A stretch of DNA of 7,318 nucleotides, taken from positions 1 to 7,318 of the forward strand of contig CATPCK010000227.1 of the NCBI GenBank assembly GCA_955652655.1, given 5' to 3'. This document shows, in pieces, positions 7,079 through 7,318 of the stretch (position 1 is the stretch's first letter; each line of letters begins with the position of its first letter). Below the pieces are notes generated by a model that saw only the letters and a list, made by a program, of their open reading frames with translations, made no database searches and had not been told where the DNA came from. This DNA comes from an uncultured Ktedonobacteraceae bacterium. Its GTDB lineage: Bacteria; Chloroflexota; Ktedonobacteria; Ktedonobacterales; Ktedonobacteraceae. Made by a program: the position numbers and the translations under genes.

Positions 7079-7224
7079 AGCAGGAGGAGGGCTTCCCTCA
7101 GCTGGTTCCTCCGAAGCCTCGCAGGTGCTGCACCTTTTGATACAATTTCCCAGAAGGGGAAAGGAAGAGGGAATAAATTGGTGACAGAGGACTCGAAACC
7201 CGTCGGTTCCGGTCGGTTGCTTTC

Positions 7225-7317
7225 AGCCCAGATGCCAGCATGCCCCATGCGGAGATCGCGGATGCGACCTCTCGATCACCTCTTTTCTTGTTGCGTGCCT
7301 GAGCCCAGATGCCAGCA
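7225..7317. repeat. Exact 16-base direct repeat, two copies 77 bases apart
   Basis: AGCCCAGATGCCAGCA occurs at 7225-7240 and again at 7302-7317. The intervening 61 bases show no further match. The copies lie in different frames with respect to any long plus-strand reading frame, so the repeat is not explained by protein repetition. The second copy abuts the window end, so a longer array or an element end cannot be excluded. The 7079-7318 stretch otherwise shows no gene I can support. Confidence 0.6.
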
Positions 7318-7318
7318 G

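Noticed and set aside
7183..7207. tRNA 3'-end-like string on the minus strand (GGTTTCGAGTCC followed by TCACCA)
   Set aside because: The T-arm stem does not pair well, and no matching acceptor, D-arm or anticodon arm is found in the roughly 70 bases upstream. Probably chance; an attachment-site remnant cannot be shown.
7181..7318. Plus-strand frame from TTG/GTG near 7181, open to the window end, behind a purine-rich GGAAGAGGG stretch
   Set aside because: The translation is Arg/Cys/Pro-rich with no family pattern, and the exact DNA repeat inside it falls in different frames, which argues against coding. Only 46 codons are visible.

Overview
The window looks like accessory DNA from a Chloroflexota bacterium of the Ktedonobacteria type. 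This is inferred from three things: a cyclase-ATPase-TPR-LuxR giant regulator, a sigma-70-like protein of a kind I associate with that class, and an IS630-family transposase. Base composition is moderately GC-rich by eye. No rRNA, CRISPR array or intact tRNA is visible, and the taxonomic call cannot be settled from this sequence alone.

Layout from left to right. Positions 1-421 hold the C-terminal part of an IS630-type DDE transposase on the plus strand, cut by the window edge. A short spacer with two strong hairpins (536-570) separates it from a convergent MFS efflux gene (572-1846, minus). Upstream of that, on the same strand, is a broken sigma-70-like gene (1996-2768). It has a one-base frameshift and an in-frame TGA where the family has tryptophan. 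It is preceded by a 28-codon reading frame (2772-2858) with a strong ribosome binding site. About 250 bases of apparently non-coding DNA follow, then a rho-independent terminator (3109-3147) for the largest gene.

That gene (3164-6421, minus, 1085 aa) encodes a class III nucleotide cyclase-like domain, a STAND/NB-ARC-type ATPase, a TPR array containing a recent tandem duplication, and a C-terminal LuxR helix-turn-helix. The cyclase keeps both metal aspartates but has changed the purine-specifying and one transition-state position. Its true start is an ATG behind a near-consensus Shine-Dalgarno, nine codons inside the longest frame. A perfect TATAAT lies about 90 bases upstream.

The right end (6514-7318) has no clear intact gene. 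It carries a small helix-turn-helix fragment (6881-7078) that may be a mobile-element remnant, and an exact 16-base direct repeat near the window edge. All recognisable genes except the transposase lie on the minus strand. They are separated by long gaps with their own signals, so they are probably independent transcription units rather than one operon. I see no complete new multi-gene system; the cyclase-STAND-LuxR regulator and the decaying sigma gene are the items of most interest.
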